A DNA stretch of 34,959 nucleotides from Anaerotignum sp. (GTDB taxonomy: Bacteria > Bacillota > Clostridia > Lachnospirales > Anaerotignaceae). Positions within the stretch are counted from its first letter, which is position 1. The number at the start of each line of letters is the position of its first letter. Made by a program: the position numbers and the translations under genes. Shown piece by piece: positions 1 to 8,431 of the stretch. The notes beneath the pieces were generated by a model that ran no database searches, had not been told where the DNA came from, and saw only the letters and a program-made list of their open reading frames with translations. The stretch spans positions 1 to 34,959 of the forward strand of contig NZ_JAFUMA010000090.1 of NCBI RefSeq assembly GCF_017483025.1, read 5' to 3'.

Positions 1-171
1 ATAGTGGAAGATTTTTGCAACTTCGCCTTCGATATTGTGACCCAGCAGCACTGCTACTACGTCATCTTTCAGATCTTCTTTCAGTCTTGTAGCTTCACCA
101 ACAAGTTCCAGACCTACGTTCTGAACCTTGCCGTATCTCTGCTCCATTACTACGAAAATACCTTTGCTCAT
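1..171 (-). CDS. etfA: Electron transfer flavoprotein alpha subunit (EtfA), N-terminal part
   Basis: Only the first 57 codons lie in the window; the gene continues past the left edge. It begins MSKGIFVVMEQRYGKVQNVG, a typical EtfA amino terminus, and follows etfB on the same strand after a 27-nt gap with a good ribosome binding site (GGAGG). EtfA carries the FAD-binding C-terminal domain, which is not visible here, and pairs with EtfB to pass electrons between NADH or ferredoxin and the acyl-CoA dehydrogenase encoded first in this operon. The assignment rests on the N-terminus and on gene order. Confidence 0.85.
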   Translation of the reverse strand, partial: MSKGIFVVMEQRYGKVQNVGLELVGEATRLKEDLKDDVVAVLLGHNIEGEVAKIFHY

Positions 172-198
172 TGGTATTGCCTCCTAAATATATTTCGA

Positions 199-990
199 TT
201 AGATAATGAATTTTTCTTCCAGTTTCTTAACGATTGCTTCAACAGCCTGATCGGGTGTCAGATCGTTCAGGATCGTACCAGCACCTTTCACTTCTTTTGT
301 GAAGGATTTGAATACGTTTGTAGGGGAACCTTTCAGACCGATCATATCCAGTTCCAGATCATCTTTCAGATCTTCGAAGCCCAGGATCTTGATTTCTTTC
401 TTATATGCATCGAAGATACCGCCGATGGACATATATCTGGGTTCTGCCAGTTCAGCAATCGCTGTCAGCAGGCAAGGTGTTTTTACTTTTACGATGTGGT
501 AACCATCTTCGAACTGTCTCTTTACTGTTACAGATTCTTCTGTTGCATCAACGATTTCTTCAACGTAAGAAACCTGAGCCAGGTGCAGTTTTTCAGCAAT
601 CTGAGGACCAACCTGTGCTGTGTCACCGTCGATCGCCTGACGGCCTGTGATAATCAGGTCATAGCCGATCTGTTTCAGAGCTGCTGCAATAATGCCGGAT
701 GTAGCATATGTATCGGAACCACCGAATTCTCTGCCGGATACCAGGTAAGCTTCGTCACAACCCATAGCCAGCGCTTCTCTCAGAGCAACGTCTGCCTGAG
801 GAGGGCCCATGGAAACAACTGTTACTGTGCCGCCCAGTTTTTCTTTCAGCTGCAGAGCTGCTTCGATACCTGTTTTGTCATCATGGTTGATGATGGAAGG
901 TACGCCGTCACGGATCAGTGTGCCTGTTTTAGGGTCGATCTTTACTTCAACTGTATCAGGAACCTGTTTGATACAAACTAAGATTTTCAT
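199..990 (-). CDS. etfB: Electron transfer flavoprotein beta subunit (EtfB)
   Basis: The 263-residue protein has the usual EtfB length. It starts MKILVCIKQVPDTVEVKID and carries the EtfB signature near residues 183-200 (LAEPRYMSIGGIFDAYKK). The start is supported by AGGAGG about 10 nt upstream. In the family EtfB binds AMP or, in bifurcating versions, a second FAD, and forms a cytoplasmic heterodimer with EtfA. It sits 27 nt downstream of the acyl-CoA dehydrogenase gene and directly upstream of etfA, the usual bcd-etfBA or acrC-etfBA order in Clostridia. Whether this complex bifurcates electrons to ferredoxin cannot be told from sequence by eye. Confidence 0.95.
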   Translation of the reverse strand: MKILVCIKQVPDTVEVKIDPKTGTLIRDGVPSIINHDDKTGIEAALQLKEKLGGTVTVVSMGPPQADVALREALAMGCDEAYLVSGREFGGSDTYATSGIIAAALKQIGYDLIITGRQAIDGDTAQVGPQIAEKLHLAQVSYVEEIVDATEESVTVKRQFEDGYHIVKVKTPCLLTAIAELAEPRYMSIGGIFDAYKKEIKILGFEDLKDDLELDMIGLKGSPTNVFKSFTKEVKGAGTILNDLTPDQAVEAIVKKLEEKFII

Positions 991-1017
991 TTGCGTTTTC
1001 CTCCTGTTTCGTCTCGA

Positions 1018-2160
1018 TTATTTCAACTTCATCCAGCTGGAGATAACCATTTTCTGAACTTCAGATGTGCCTTCGTAGATTTCTGTGATCTTCGCGTCAC
1101 GCATCATTCTTTCTACGGGGTAGTCTCTTGTGTAGCCGTAGCCACCAAACAGCTGTACACATCTTCTTGTGATATCACTTGCTGTGGAACCTGCGTAATA
1201 TTTGCACATTGCGGACAGGTGGCTGTAAGGCTGACCAGCATCTTTCTGGCATGCTGCTTCGTAAACCAGCAGTTTTGCAGCTTCTGCCTTTGTAGCCATA
1301 TCTGCCAGTTCGAACTGTGTATTCTGGAACTGACCGATCTTCTTGCCGAACTGTTTTCTTTCCATTACATATTTTACACATTCATCGATGGCACCCTGCA
1401 TGATACCCAGCGCCTGGGAAGCAATACCGATACGGCCGCCGTCCAGTGTCTGCATTGCGATCTTGAAGCCCTGGCCTTCTTTGCCCAGAATGTTTTCTTT
1501 GGGGATTCTGCAGTTTTCAAAGATCAGGTCGCATGTAGCGGAGCCGCGGATACCCATTTTTCTTTCCTTCTTACCAATGGAGAAGCCGGGTGTGCCTTTT
1601 TCAACGATGAAAGCAGAGATGCCTTTGTTGCCTTTGGATTTATCTGTCATAGCGATAACTACATAGATATCAGCATAGCCAGCATTTGTGATGAATACTT
1701 TTGTACCGTTCAGAACGTATTCATCGCCATCCAGTTTTGCAGTTGTCTGCTGCATGGAGGAGTCTGTACCTGCACTGGGTTCTGTCAGGCCGAAAGCACC
1801 AACTTTTTCACCCTTTGCCAGAGGTACCAGATATTTCTGTTTCTGTTCTTCTGTACCGAAGTAGTAGATAGGGCCTGCGCAAAGGGATGTGTGAGCAGAA
1901 ACGATAACTGCTGTAGTTGCGCAAACTTTACCCAGTTCTTCGATTGCCATAGCATATGTCAGATAGTTGCCGCCTGCACCACCATATTCCTTAGGGAAGG
2001 GAATGCCCATGAAGCCGTATCTAGCCAGCTTAGGAATGCTTTCCACGGGGAATCTTTCTTCTTCGTCCAGTTCTTCTGCCAGAGGTTTGATTTCTGTTTC
2101 AGCGAACTTTTTGTACATTTCTCTCAGCAGTACCTGTTCCTTAGAATATCCGAATTCCAT
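1018..2160 (-). CDS. Short-chain acyl-CoA dehydrogenase (butyryl-CoA dehydrogenase / acryloyl-CoA reductase type)
   Basis: This 380-residue flavoprotein has both acyl-CoA dehydrogenase signatures: GLTEPSAGTDSS near residue 125, and FGGYGYTRDYPVERMMRDAKI near 338-357. The catalytic glutamate is Glu363 in IYEGTSEVQK, the position used by short-chain enzymes. The start is set by AAAGGAGG about 9 nt before ATG. It is the first gene of an operon with etfB and etfA, so it probably reduces an enoyl-CoA in fermentation (crotonyl-CoA to butyryl-CoA, or acryloyl-CoA to propionyl-CoA) with electrons from Etf. The substrate cannot be decided here because no thiolase, crotonase or lactoyl-CoA dehydratase gene lies in the window. 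Confidence 0.93.
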   Translation of the reverse strand: MEFGYSKEQVLLREMYKKFAETEIKPLAEELDEEERFPVESIPKLARYGFMGIPFPKEYGGAGGNYLTYAMAIEELGKVCATTAVIVSAHTSLCAGPIYYFGTEEQKQKYLVPLAKGEKVGAFGLTEPSAGTDSSMQQTTAKLDGDEYVLNGTKVFITNAGYADIYVVIAMTDKSKGNKGISAFIVEKGTPGFSIGKKERKMGIRGSATCDLIFENCRIPKENILGKEGQGFKIAMQTLDGGRIGIASQALGIMQGAIDECVKYVMERKQFGKKIGQFQNTQFELADMATKAEAAKLLVYEAACQKDAGQPYSHLSAMCKYYAGSTASDITRRCVQLFGGYGYTRDYPVERMMRDAKITEIYEGTSEVQKMVISSWMKLK

Positions 2161-2254
2161 AAATTTGTTTCCTCCTTTAAAACGTTTGCTTGTGTCTTAG
2201 ACTATTGTCTGCTTTTATGCGAAACGGATTTTGCCGTTCCTTTCGTATTCCGAT

Positions 2255-2279
2255 GAAAACCCCGATGCCCTCGGTTTTC
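2255..2279. other. Inverted repeat between acyl-CoA dehydrogenase gene and its promoter
   Basis: GAAAACC and GGTTTTC form 7-bp arms around an 11-nt loop. The repeat lies just downstream of the predicted start of the acd-etfBA transcript, so it would form a hairpin in the 5' leader or serve as an operator. No run of T follows it, so it is not a normal terminator. Confidence 0.35.
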
Positions 2280-2291
2280 CCATACTCTTTC

Positions 2292-2320
2292 AGTATAGAA
2301 TACTTTCCTACCTTTTTCCA
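2292..2320 (-). promoter_or_regulatory. Predicted sigma-A promoter of acd-etfBA
   Basis: On the minus strand TGGAAA (2315-2320) and TATACT (2292-2297) are separated by 17 bp. This is the best -35/-10 pair in the 240-bp gap upstream of the acyl-CoA dehydrogenase gene and would give a leader of about 125 nt. Confidence 0.5.
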
Positions 2321-2402
2321 GTGTATTTTGAGAAAAAAACAGTAGATTTTTGAGAAAATACATCCACCAACAAAATGCCCGAAAAATACCCCAAAATACC
2401 CC

Positions 2403-3494
2403 TCACGCAGTCATTTTTTTGTTATATTCTTCTAATTCCAGTATTGCTTCCTTGATCATAGCAGGTGTAATTTCGTAAGGAATTACATCCATATCGTATC
2501 TCTTCATTGCCAATTCCAGAACAGGATCCAGTTCATCTACTGTGATTTCGATATCAGCCAGTTTGGTAGGCAGCTTCATGCCTTTATAGAATTCAAAGAA
2601 TCTTTCCAGTTTCTCATGCTGTTTATCCAGTGTCAGCAGAACCAGTGTACCATAAGAAACTACTTCGCCATGACGATGTCTTTCTTCAATCTGAGGCAGG
2701 GTTGTACTTGCGTTGAAGAACGCATGTGCCAGAGATGTGTTGTATTTTGCAGAGTCAACCATATTGGAAACCATACCTGTGTTGATGAAGATGTCCAGAG
2801 CAACTTCTTCGATTGCTTTAGAAGCGCGGTTGTTTCTGCAGTCCTCCATAGCCTGAATCCCATATTTCAGCAGAGGTTCTGTACAGCAGCCGGCCAGCGC
2901 TACGCCAGCCTGTTCCTCCAGAGTCAGTTCATCTTCTCTGCCTCTTGCAGAGAATTTTACTTCTGTTTCTTTACTCATACCATCACCGATACCGGCCCAC
3001 AGGAACTGTGCAGGAGCTTCTGCGATAACCTTTGTAGAAATGAAGATATGTACAGGAGGTCTGTCTACGCGGAAAAATGTACGGAATGTATGGTCTGGAT
3101 AGTAGTAGATACCCAGTGCGGAATTGCATGCACATGTGGAAGCGATGGTAGGGAATGTAAAGTAGGGTTTATTCAAATTATGAGCAACCAGTTTACCCGT
3201 ATCAATGGCTTTCCCACCGCCCAGGCAGAAAATCATATCTGCATTTTTCACGATTTCATTCTGCTGCAGTTCTTCCGCAACTTCAAAGGAAGATTCGCCT
3301 GGAAATAAAACATATTCCACTTTTACACGACCATCTTTTGTTGCCTCATCCAGATATTTTTTTGTTGCATTAATAGAAATTTCATCACTGATGACAACTG
3401 CTTTTGTACCATAGGGAGAGCAGACTTTGTCGATATCCGTGTAAGCATTTTCGCCTGCGGAGTAACCGGGGAAAAATACAGTAGTGTTTGCCAT
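2403..3494 (-). CDS. Iron-containing alcohol dehydrogenase family protein, glycerol dehydrogenase-like
   Basis: The 363-residue protein belongs to the group III metal-dependent alcohol dehydrogenases. It has the nucleotide-binding GGGKAIDTGK motif and likely metal ligands in GIGDGMSKE, SLAHAFF and HRHGEVVSYG, the spacing seen in GldA-type enzymes. The frame is open 11 codons further upstream, but the start at MANTTVFF is preferred because AGGAGG lies about 8 nt before it. It probably oxidises or reduces a small alcohol, polyol or hydroxy acid with NAD(H) in the cytoplasm; the substrate is not evident. It is a single-gene unit with its own promoter and a leader of about 120 nt. Confidence 0.85.
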   Translation of the reverse strand: MANTTVFFPGYSAGENAYTDIDKVCSPYGTKAVVISDEISINATKKYLDEATKDGRVKVEYVLFPGESSFEVAEELQQNEIVKNADMIFCLGGGKAIDTGKLVAHNLNKPYFTFPTIASTCACNSALGIYYYPDHTFRTFFRVDRPPVHIFISTKVIAEAPAQFLWAGIGDGMSKETEVKFSARGREDELTLEEQAGVALAGCCTEPLLKYGIQAMEDCRNNRASKAIEEVALDIFINTGMVSNMVDSAKYNTSLAHAFFNASTTLPQIEERHRHGEVVSYGTLVLLTLDKQHEKLERFFEFYKGMKLPTKLADIEITVDELDPVLELAMKRYDMDVIPYEITPAMIKEAILELEEYNKKMTA

Positions 3495-3557
3495 AATTGC
3501 ATTCCTCCTAAAATTAAAATTGTTCATAACTTCCTGATTTGAATTGAAACTTCTCCT

Positions 3558-3575
3558 GCCCTATCCCCTTAGGGC
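3558..3575. other. Hairpin in the leader of the alcohol dehydrogenase gene
   Basis: GCCCTA and TAGGGC form a perfect 6-bp stem with a 6-nt loop within the predicted 5' leader. Its function is unknown. Confidence 0.3.
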
Positions 3576-3621
3576 TCTCATTCGTTATCCCCCGAAACAT
3601 TATCATTTGTTATACAAGCTC

Positions 3622-3650
3622 AGTATATGAAACATTTTCTATTATTTCAA
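3622..3650 (-). promoter_or_regulatory. Predicted promoter of the alcohol dehydrogenase gene
   Basis: TTGAAA (3645-3650) and TATACT (3622-3627) on the minus strand are separated by 17 bp, close to the sigma-A consensus. The gene-free region 3495-3891 also holds an AT-rich stretch with a TTTCAC-GATA-GTGAAA palindrome at 3770-3785. It contains no convincing coding sequence. Confidence 0.6.
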
Positions 3651-3828
3651 CAGAAATTGTTAAAAAAAATACGATTTGGAACAATGAACAATAAACTCCC
3701 GCTTTTACCCATTTTAAAAAATGAAATTTTGTTTATTTTTGACACTTTTTTCACAAAATTAAACATGGGTTTCACGATAGTGAAAATCGTTTATTTTTAG
3801 GAAAAATCAGCAATTTCCAGTTTATGGC

Positions 3829-3862
3829 AAAAAAATATCAGCCTATTCAATAGACTGATATT
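3829..3862 (-). terminator. Terminator downstream of thpR
   Basis: ATATCAG and CTGATAT arms (3835-3841 and 3855-3861), with further pairing inside, are followed on the minus strand by seven T residues. The plus strand also has a T run, so it may work both ways. Confidence 0.75.
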
Positions 3863-3891
3863 TTTTTCATTTTATTGATTGTTTCGTTTTG

Positions 3892-4440
3892 TTATTTTCC
3901 TATCAAATTCTGACGGAACAGGGGTACATAGACCAGTTTAGGGCCTTTTCTCACGCTTTCCATCAGAGAAATGCTTCTAACAGAAATGCGCATAGGCTCA
4001 ACCTTTACGCCCTTCTGCACATCCATGAAGCTGCGGTGAGGTTCCACTTCTCTGCCCAGGGTGATATGAGGGCTGAGGCCTTTTCTTTCACGGGCAAAGC
4101 CCTGCTGCTCCAGAGATTTTTCCAGTGTGCTGAAGAGTCTCTGCAGATGGGTGCTTTTTTCCAGACCAGCCCACATAATACCTTTGTTTCCTCTGGGGAA
4201 AAAGCCGATCTTATCCAATGTCAAAGTAAAGGGACGATTGCGGCGGGCTGTTTCGAAAATCGCTTCCTGCAGATAATCCAGATCATCCTCTTCCACTTCC
4301 CCCAAAAAATGCAGCGTCAGATGGAAATTATCCTTAGGAGTATAATTCCCTTTACGGCAAAGCTTCTGTGTCTCCACCTGGATATTCGCCAGATGATCCT
4401 TTACTTCTTCTTCCAGTTCAATTGCAATAAATGTGCGCAT
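3892..4440 (-). CDS. thpR: RNA 2',3'-cyclic phosphodiesterase (2H family)
   Basis: The 182-residue protein has the paired HxTx motifs of the 2H phosphoesterase superfamily: HLTLHFLG near residues 41-48 and HITLGR near 125-130. It begins MRTFIAIELEEEVKDHL, typical of the ThpR / LigT subgroup. Members hydrolyse 2',3'-cyclic phosphate RNA ends and were first described as 2'-5' RNA ligases; the cellular role is poorly defined. A ribosome binding site (AGGAG) precedes the ATG. It lies downstream of transketolase, with a terminator between, and is followed by its own terminator. Confidence 0.85.
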   Translation of the reverse strand: MRTFIAIELEEEVKDHLANIQVETQKLCRKGNYTPKDNFHLTLHFLGEVEEDDLDYLQEAIFETARRNRPFTLTLDKIGFFPRGNKGIMWAGLEKSTHLQRLFSTLEKSLEQQGFARERKGLSPHITLGREVEPHRSFMDVQKGVKVEPMRISVRSISLMESVRKGPKLVYVPLFRQNLIGK

Positions 4441-4474
4441 TTTTCTCCTCCTTTCTCACGAATTTAAGAAAGAA

Positions 4475-4498
4475 GCTCCTGATGGAACCACCAGGAGC
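4475..4498 (-). terminator. Terminator downstream of transketolase
   Basis: GCTCCTG and CAGGAGC form a 7-bp stem, followed on the minus strand by a T-rich run (TTCTTTCTT). It separates tkt from thpR. Confidence 0.6.
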
Positions 4499-4524
4499 CT
4501 CTATTATTTGTGGTTTAAATTACA

Positions 4525-6504
4525 TTACTTAACCAGAGCCAGTGCTTTTTCAACTACGTTTTCTACTGTGAAACCGAAGTCTTTAAACAGCAGGCCTGCA
4601 GGCGCAGATGCACCGAAACCATCCATACAGATGATGTCGCCATCCATACCTACATATTTGTGCCAGCCAAATTCGGAAGCTGCTTCTACAGCCAGTCTTG
4701 CGCGAACTGCCTTAGGCATTACGCTTTCTTTGTATTCTGCATCCTGTGCTTCGAATACTTCCCAGCAAGGCATGGAGATTACACGGGCCTTAACGCCTTT
4801 TGCTGCCAGTTCATCCGCTGCTTTGTAGATCAGTTCTACTTCGGAGCCGGAAGCCATCAGCAGTACATCGGGTGTACCTTCGCAGTCTTTCAGAACATAA
4901 GCACCTTTCAGAGCGCCTTTGCCTGTGCCTTCCAGTGCGGGCAGATTCTGTCTTGTCAGAACCAGGCCTGTAGGTGTTGTTTTGCTTGTCAGAGCTGTAT
5001 ACCAAGCCGCTGCTGTTTCTCTTGTATCGCAGGGACGGAATACATTGTAGTTGGGCAGGCTGCGCAGCATTGCCAGGTGTTCGATGGGCTGATGTGTAGG
5101 GCCGTCTTCGCCAACACCGATGGAGTCGTGTGTCAGAATGGAGATCACAGGCAGACCCATCAGGGATTCCATTCTCAGACCAGCTTTCATATAGTCAGCA
5201 AATACGAAGAAACCAGCGATATAAGGTCTTACGCCGCCGTGTACCGCCATACCGTTTGCCATTGCTGTCATAGCAAATTCACGGATACCGAAGTGTACGT
5301 TGGAACCAGCAGGGTTTTCTTTGCTGTAGTATTCTCTTTCCTTCATCACAGATTTATTGGAAGGAGCCAGGTCAGCGGAGCCGCCGAACAGATTAGGCAC
5401 TACCTTCGCTGCTTTCTGCAGCACCTTTTCGGATGTTGCACGAGTTGCGATGTCGCCTTCGTCTTTCCAGAATTCTTCATCATTCAGCAGATCAGCTGCC
5501 AGTTCGTCGCTGTGCCATTCTGCGTATTCTTTTGCCAGTTCAGGATATTTTTCGCTGTAAGCCTTGAACATTTCGTTCCATTCTGCTTCTACTTTTGCAC
5601 CTGCTGCGTTGATTTCAGCGATGTGTGCTTTTACTTCTTCAGGAACGTAGAATGCTTCTTCATAAGGCCAGCCCAGGTTTTCCTTCGCCAGTTTGATTTC
5701 TTCTTCACCCAGAGGTTCGCCGTGAGCGGATGCTTTACCCTGCTTGTTGGGCGCACCGTAACCGATCTTTGTTTCGATCTTGATGATGGAAGGTTTATCA
5801 GCTGCTTTTGCTGCTTCGATGGCCGCTTTGATAGCATCTACATCGTTACCGTCTGCAACTGTCTGTGTGTGCCAGCCATATGCCTCAAAACGTTTCAGAA
5901 CGTCTTCAGCAAATGCTGTTGCTGTGTCACCTTCTATTGTGATGTGGTTGCTGTCATACAGAACAACCAGTTTATTCAGACCCATTGTGCCAGCCAGAGA
6001 AGCTGCTTCGGAAGCAACGCCTTCCTGCAGACAGCCATCGCCGCACAGTGCATATGTGTAGTGGTCTACAACCTTGTATTCGGGTGTGTTGAATTTTGCT
6101 GCCAGGTGGCTTTCAGCCAGAGCCATACCAACGGCATTTGCGATACCCTGACCCAGAGGGCCTGTTGTCACTTCAACGCCTTTTGTATGTTTGTATTCGG
6201 GGTGCCCGGGTGTCAGGGAGTTTCTCTGACGGAAGTTCTGCAGATCTTCAATTGTCAGACCGTAGCCGAATACGTGCAGCAGGGAGTACAGCAGGGCAGA
6301 GCCATGACCTGCAGACAGGATGAATCTGTCTCTGTCGTCCCAGTTGGGGTTTGCGGGGTTTGCTTTCAGTTCCTTTGCCCACAGTGTGTATGCAGCGGGT
6401 GCTGCGCCCAGAGGCAGACCGGGGTGGCCGCTTTTTGCTTTCTGGATCGCTTCTGCGGAAAGGAAACGCAGGGTATTGATTGTCAGATTATCAATGTTAT
6501 TCAT
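4525..6504 (-). CDS. tkt: Transketolase
   Basis: The 659-residue protein is full length for bacterial transketolase. It has the thiamine diphosphate motif beginning [10 protein letters not shown] and ending near LYDSN, the AGHGSALLY active-site histidine region, and the [18 protein letters not shown] pyrimidine-domain motif. It transfers two-carbon ketol units in the non-oxidative pentose phosphate pathway. The start follows GGAGG. It lies 64 nt downstream of transaldolase on the same strand, so the two enzymes of the pathway are probably co-transcribed. Confidence 0.97.
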   Translation of the reverse strand: MNNIDNLTINTLRFLSAEAIQKAKSGHPGLPLGAAPAAYTLWAKELKANPANPNWDDRDRFILSAGHGSALLYSLLHVFGYGLTIEDLQNFRQRNSLTPGHPEYKHTKGVEVTTGPLGQGIANAVGMALAESHLAAKFNTPEYKVVDHYTYALCGDGCLQEGVASEAASLAGTMGLNKLVVLYDSNHITIEGDTATAFAEDVLKRFEAYGWHTQTVADGNDVDAIKAAIEAAKAADKPSIIKIETKIGYGAPNKQGKASAHGEPLGEEEIKLAKENLGWPYEEAFYVPEEVKAHIAEINAAGAKVEAEWNEMFKAYSEKYPELAKEYAEWHSDELAADLLNDEEFWKDEGDIATRATSEKVLQKAAKVVPNLFGGSADLAPSNKSVMKEREYYSKENPAGSNVHFGIREFAMTAMANGMAVHGGVRPYIAGFFVFADYMKAGLRMESLMGLPVISILTHDSIGVGEDGPTHQPIEHLAMLRSLPNYNVFRPCDTRETAAAWYTALTSKTTPTGLVLTRQNLPALEGTGKGALKGAYVLKDCEGTPDVLLMASGSEVELIYKAADELAAKGVKARVISMPCWEVFEAQDAEYKESVMPKAVRARLAVEAASEFGWHKYVGMDGDIICMDGFGASAPAGLLFKDFGFTVENVVEKALALVK

Positions 6505-6568
6505 TGTTGTTTTCCTCCGAAAAATTTTGATTATTTCGTAGCTATTCAGTGTTTATCTCTGAATGAAA

Positions 6569-7216
6569 TCACTTCTTGGGTACGGATTCCCAGTCTTTCA
6601 GGAATCTTTCGATACCGATGTCTGTCAGAGGGTGTTTTGCCATCTGGATCAGAACGTTGTAAGGGATTGTTGCGATGTGGCAGCCTGCTCTTGCAGCGTC
6701 GATAACATGCAGAGGGTTGCGGATGGAAGCAGCGATGATTTCTGTTTCGATGCCATGGATATCGAAAATATCAACGATTTCTTCGATCAGAGTCATACCA
6801 ACGGAACCGATATCATCTACTCTGCCCAGGAAGGGGGAAACGTATGTAGCGCCTGCTCTTGCAGCCATCAGAGCCTGTGTTGCGGAGAAGATCAGTGTAA
6901 CGTTTGTTTTCACACCTTCTGCGGACAGGATCTTAACAGCTTTCAGACCTTCCAGTGTCATGGGGATTTTGATTACGATATTTTCGTGGATCTTAACCAG
7001 TTCTCTTGCTTCTGCTACCATGCCTTCATGTTCCAGGCTGATAACTTCTGCACTGATGGGGCCATCTACGATTGTTGTGATTTCTTTTACAACTTCAACG
7101 AAATCTCTGCCTTCTTTTGCGATCAGGGAAGGGTTTGTTGTAACACCGCAAATAACGCCCAGGTCGTTTGCTTCTCTGATGTGGTCTACATTAGCTGTGT
7201 CGATGAACATTTTCAT
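6569..7216 (-). CDS. tal: Transaldolase (small, fructose-6-phosphate aldolase-like subfamily)
   Basis: At 215 residues this is the short type of transaldolase related to FSA/TalC. The Schiff-base lysine is Lys83 in NIVIKIPMT, and the N-terminal [20 protein letters not shown] is characteristic. It exchanges dihydroxyacetone units between sugar phosphates; sequence alone does not separate transaldolase from fructose-6-phosphate aldolase activity, but the partner gene tkt favours transaldolase. AAGGAGA lies about 10 nt upstream of the start. Confidence 0.93.
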   Translation of the reverse strand: MKMFIDTANVDHIREANDLGVICGVTTNPSLIAKEGRDFVEVVKEITTIVDGPISAEVISLEHEGMVAEARELVKIHENIVIKIPMTLEGLKAVKILSAEGVKTNVTLIFSATQALMAARAGATYVSPFLGRVDDIGSVGMTLIEEIVDIFDIHGIETEIIAASIRNPLHVIDAARAGCHIATIPYNVLIQMAKHPLTDIGIERFLKDWESVPKK

Positions 7217-7263
7217 GGTAGCTATCTCTCCTTTTTATTTTATAAAATGATTGGATTGAGTGA

Positions 7264-7283
7264 TTTCGGCACCCTTGCCGAAA
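7264..7283. other. Perfect hairpin in the transaldolase leader
   Basis: TTTCGGCA and TGCCGAAA form an 8-bp stem with a 4-nt loop about 50 nt upstream of the tal start. It could be a leader hairpin or an operator for a repressor; there is no T tract. Confidence 0.35.
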
Positions 7284-7335
7284 CGCATATAAACAGAACC
7301 ACAGCACACACTGCAGCCCATATTACGCTATTTTC

Positions 7336-7364
7336 ATTTTACGCCAACGGAAAAAGAAAAGCAA
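7336..7364 (-). promoter_or_regulatory. Predicted promoter of tal-tkt
   Basis: TTGCTT (7359-7364) and TAAAAT (7336-7341) on the minus strand are separated by 17 bp. Confidence 0.5.
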
Positions 7365-7374
7365 TGCTTATCTA

Positions 7375-7408
7375 AAAGAAAAAAGGATGAGTTTATGCTC
7401 ATCCTTTT
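7375..7408 (-). terminator. Terminator downstream of the 326-residue membrane protein gene
   Basis: AAAAGGATGAG (7381-7391) and CTCATCCTTTT (7398-7408) form an 11-bp stem with a 6-nt loop. On the minus strand it is followed by TTTTTTCTTTT. The structure is strong and perfect. Confidence 0.9.
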
Positions 7409-7413
7409 CATAC

Positions 7414-8394
7414 TTATTCTATTTTCAGTCTATCCGCATCCGGCATATTCCATATCGCATCATTCTCGTAGCCACCGTTCTGATCCCATGCACCTTTATC
7501 TACAAGATAAGAATATTTCATACCATTGTTATCTTCTGCTTTAAAAATAAATTCAATCTCTTTTCCGTTCTTCAATTTGATTTTGTTTTCCCCATTTATA
7601 TAAGCCAGATAACTTGTGGTATATGCATCCTCATGGGCAATTTCTACAGGAAGTGTCTTATGCAGTTTCCCATCCACGTACACTTCCATCTTTTCATTTT
7701 TCAGATCAAAAGAGGCGCCTTTATCAAGATTCAGGATCCATTCAGGGCAATTCACATCCACCCAAATATCACCATCAAAAGTCACATAATCCTGACTTGC
7801 CTGCCATGTAACAGAACCACCTCTATTTCCACTGAAATAGGGCAGTACCATACTTTCCACATTGACCCCAGTCATACTCTGGATATATTCCGTGCCGCCT
7901 TTTTTCATATGTACCGTTGCAGAAGCCACGCCGCAGAAAGGCACTTCCATCTCCGCTGTAAATACACGGTCATTCCCCGCCGCCGCAGACACTTCCATTT
8001 TTTCTGCGCCATCACAGGAAACCATGAATTTTACCGTCATGCCATTTACATATTCTTTAGGGGCAGCCGTCATACGGATAGTCGCTGTTTTTGCCTTTTC
8101 ATCCACATCGATAATTTCCATACTGCTTTCCCGAAGAGGGTTGTTGGCTTCTTCAATGCCCTGCTCGATATTGCGAGGAATATTGTTGACGATACTACTA
8201 ATATGTTCTTCCGTCCGATAAACCTGAGTCTTTACATCGTTTCGTGCCTGTTCAATGCTGTCATTGATAGCAAAAGTTGCAAAACCAATCGCCGCCAGCA
8301 AAATAACGAAGCAGATACGGAACTCTTTTCGGGTCACATACTTTTTCTCTTTTTCTTCTTTCTGTTCCTCCTGATTTTCATACCAGTCTGTCAT
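7414..8394 (-). CDS. Unrecognised single-pass membrane protein
   Basis: I do not recognise this 326-residue protein. It has a highly charged cytoplasmic N-terminus (residues 1-26, Glu/Lys-rich), one predicted membrane segment at about 27-44, a short segment likely to be helical (about 45-85), and then an extracellular part rich in beta-type sequence with several Trp and Tyr. The last 120 residues read like one or two Ig-like or carbohydrate-binding beta domains. A ribosome binding site (AAAGGAG) precedes the ATG. It begins 37 nt after threonine synthase with no terminator between, so it may be co-transcribed with thrC, although no functional link is obvious. Confidence 0.7.
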   Translation of the reverse strand: MTDWYENQEEQKEEKEKKYVTRKEFRICFVILLAAIGFATFAINDSIEQARNDVKTQVYRTEEHISSIVNNIPRNIEQGIEEANNPLRESSMEIIDVDEKAKTATIRMTAAPKEYVNGMTVKFMVSCDGAEKMEVSAAAGNDRVFTAEMEVPFCGVASATVHMKKGGTEYIQSMTGVNVESMVLPYFSGNRGGSVTWQASQDYVTFDGDIWVDVNCPEWILNLDKGASFDLKNEKMEVYVDGKLHKTLPVEIAHEDAYTTSYLAYINGENKIKLKNGKEIEFIFKAEDNNGMKYSYLVDKGAWDQNGGYENDAIWNMPDADRLKIE

Positions 8395-8431
8395 AGGCGT
8401 TTCTCCTTTCGGACTTGCATCTACTACATGC

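Noticed and set aside
991..2256. A 421-codon open frame on the plus strand
   Set aside because: It is antisense to the acyl-CoA dehydrogenase gene, has odd Cys/Phe-rich composition, and matches no family.
4660..6705. A 681-codon open frame on the plus strand
   Set aside because: It lies opposite transketolase and transaldolase, is rich in Cys, Phe and His as expected of an antisense frame, and has no ribosome binding site.
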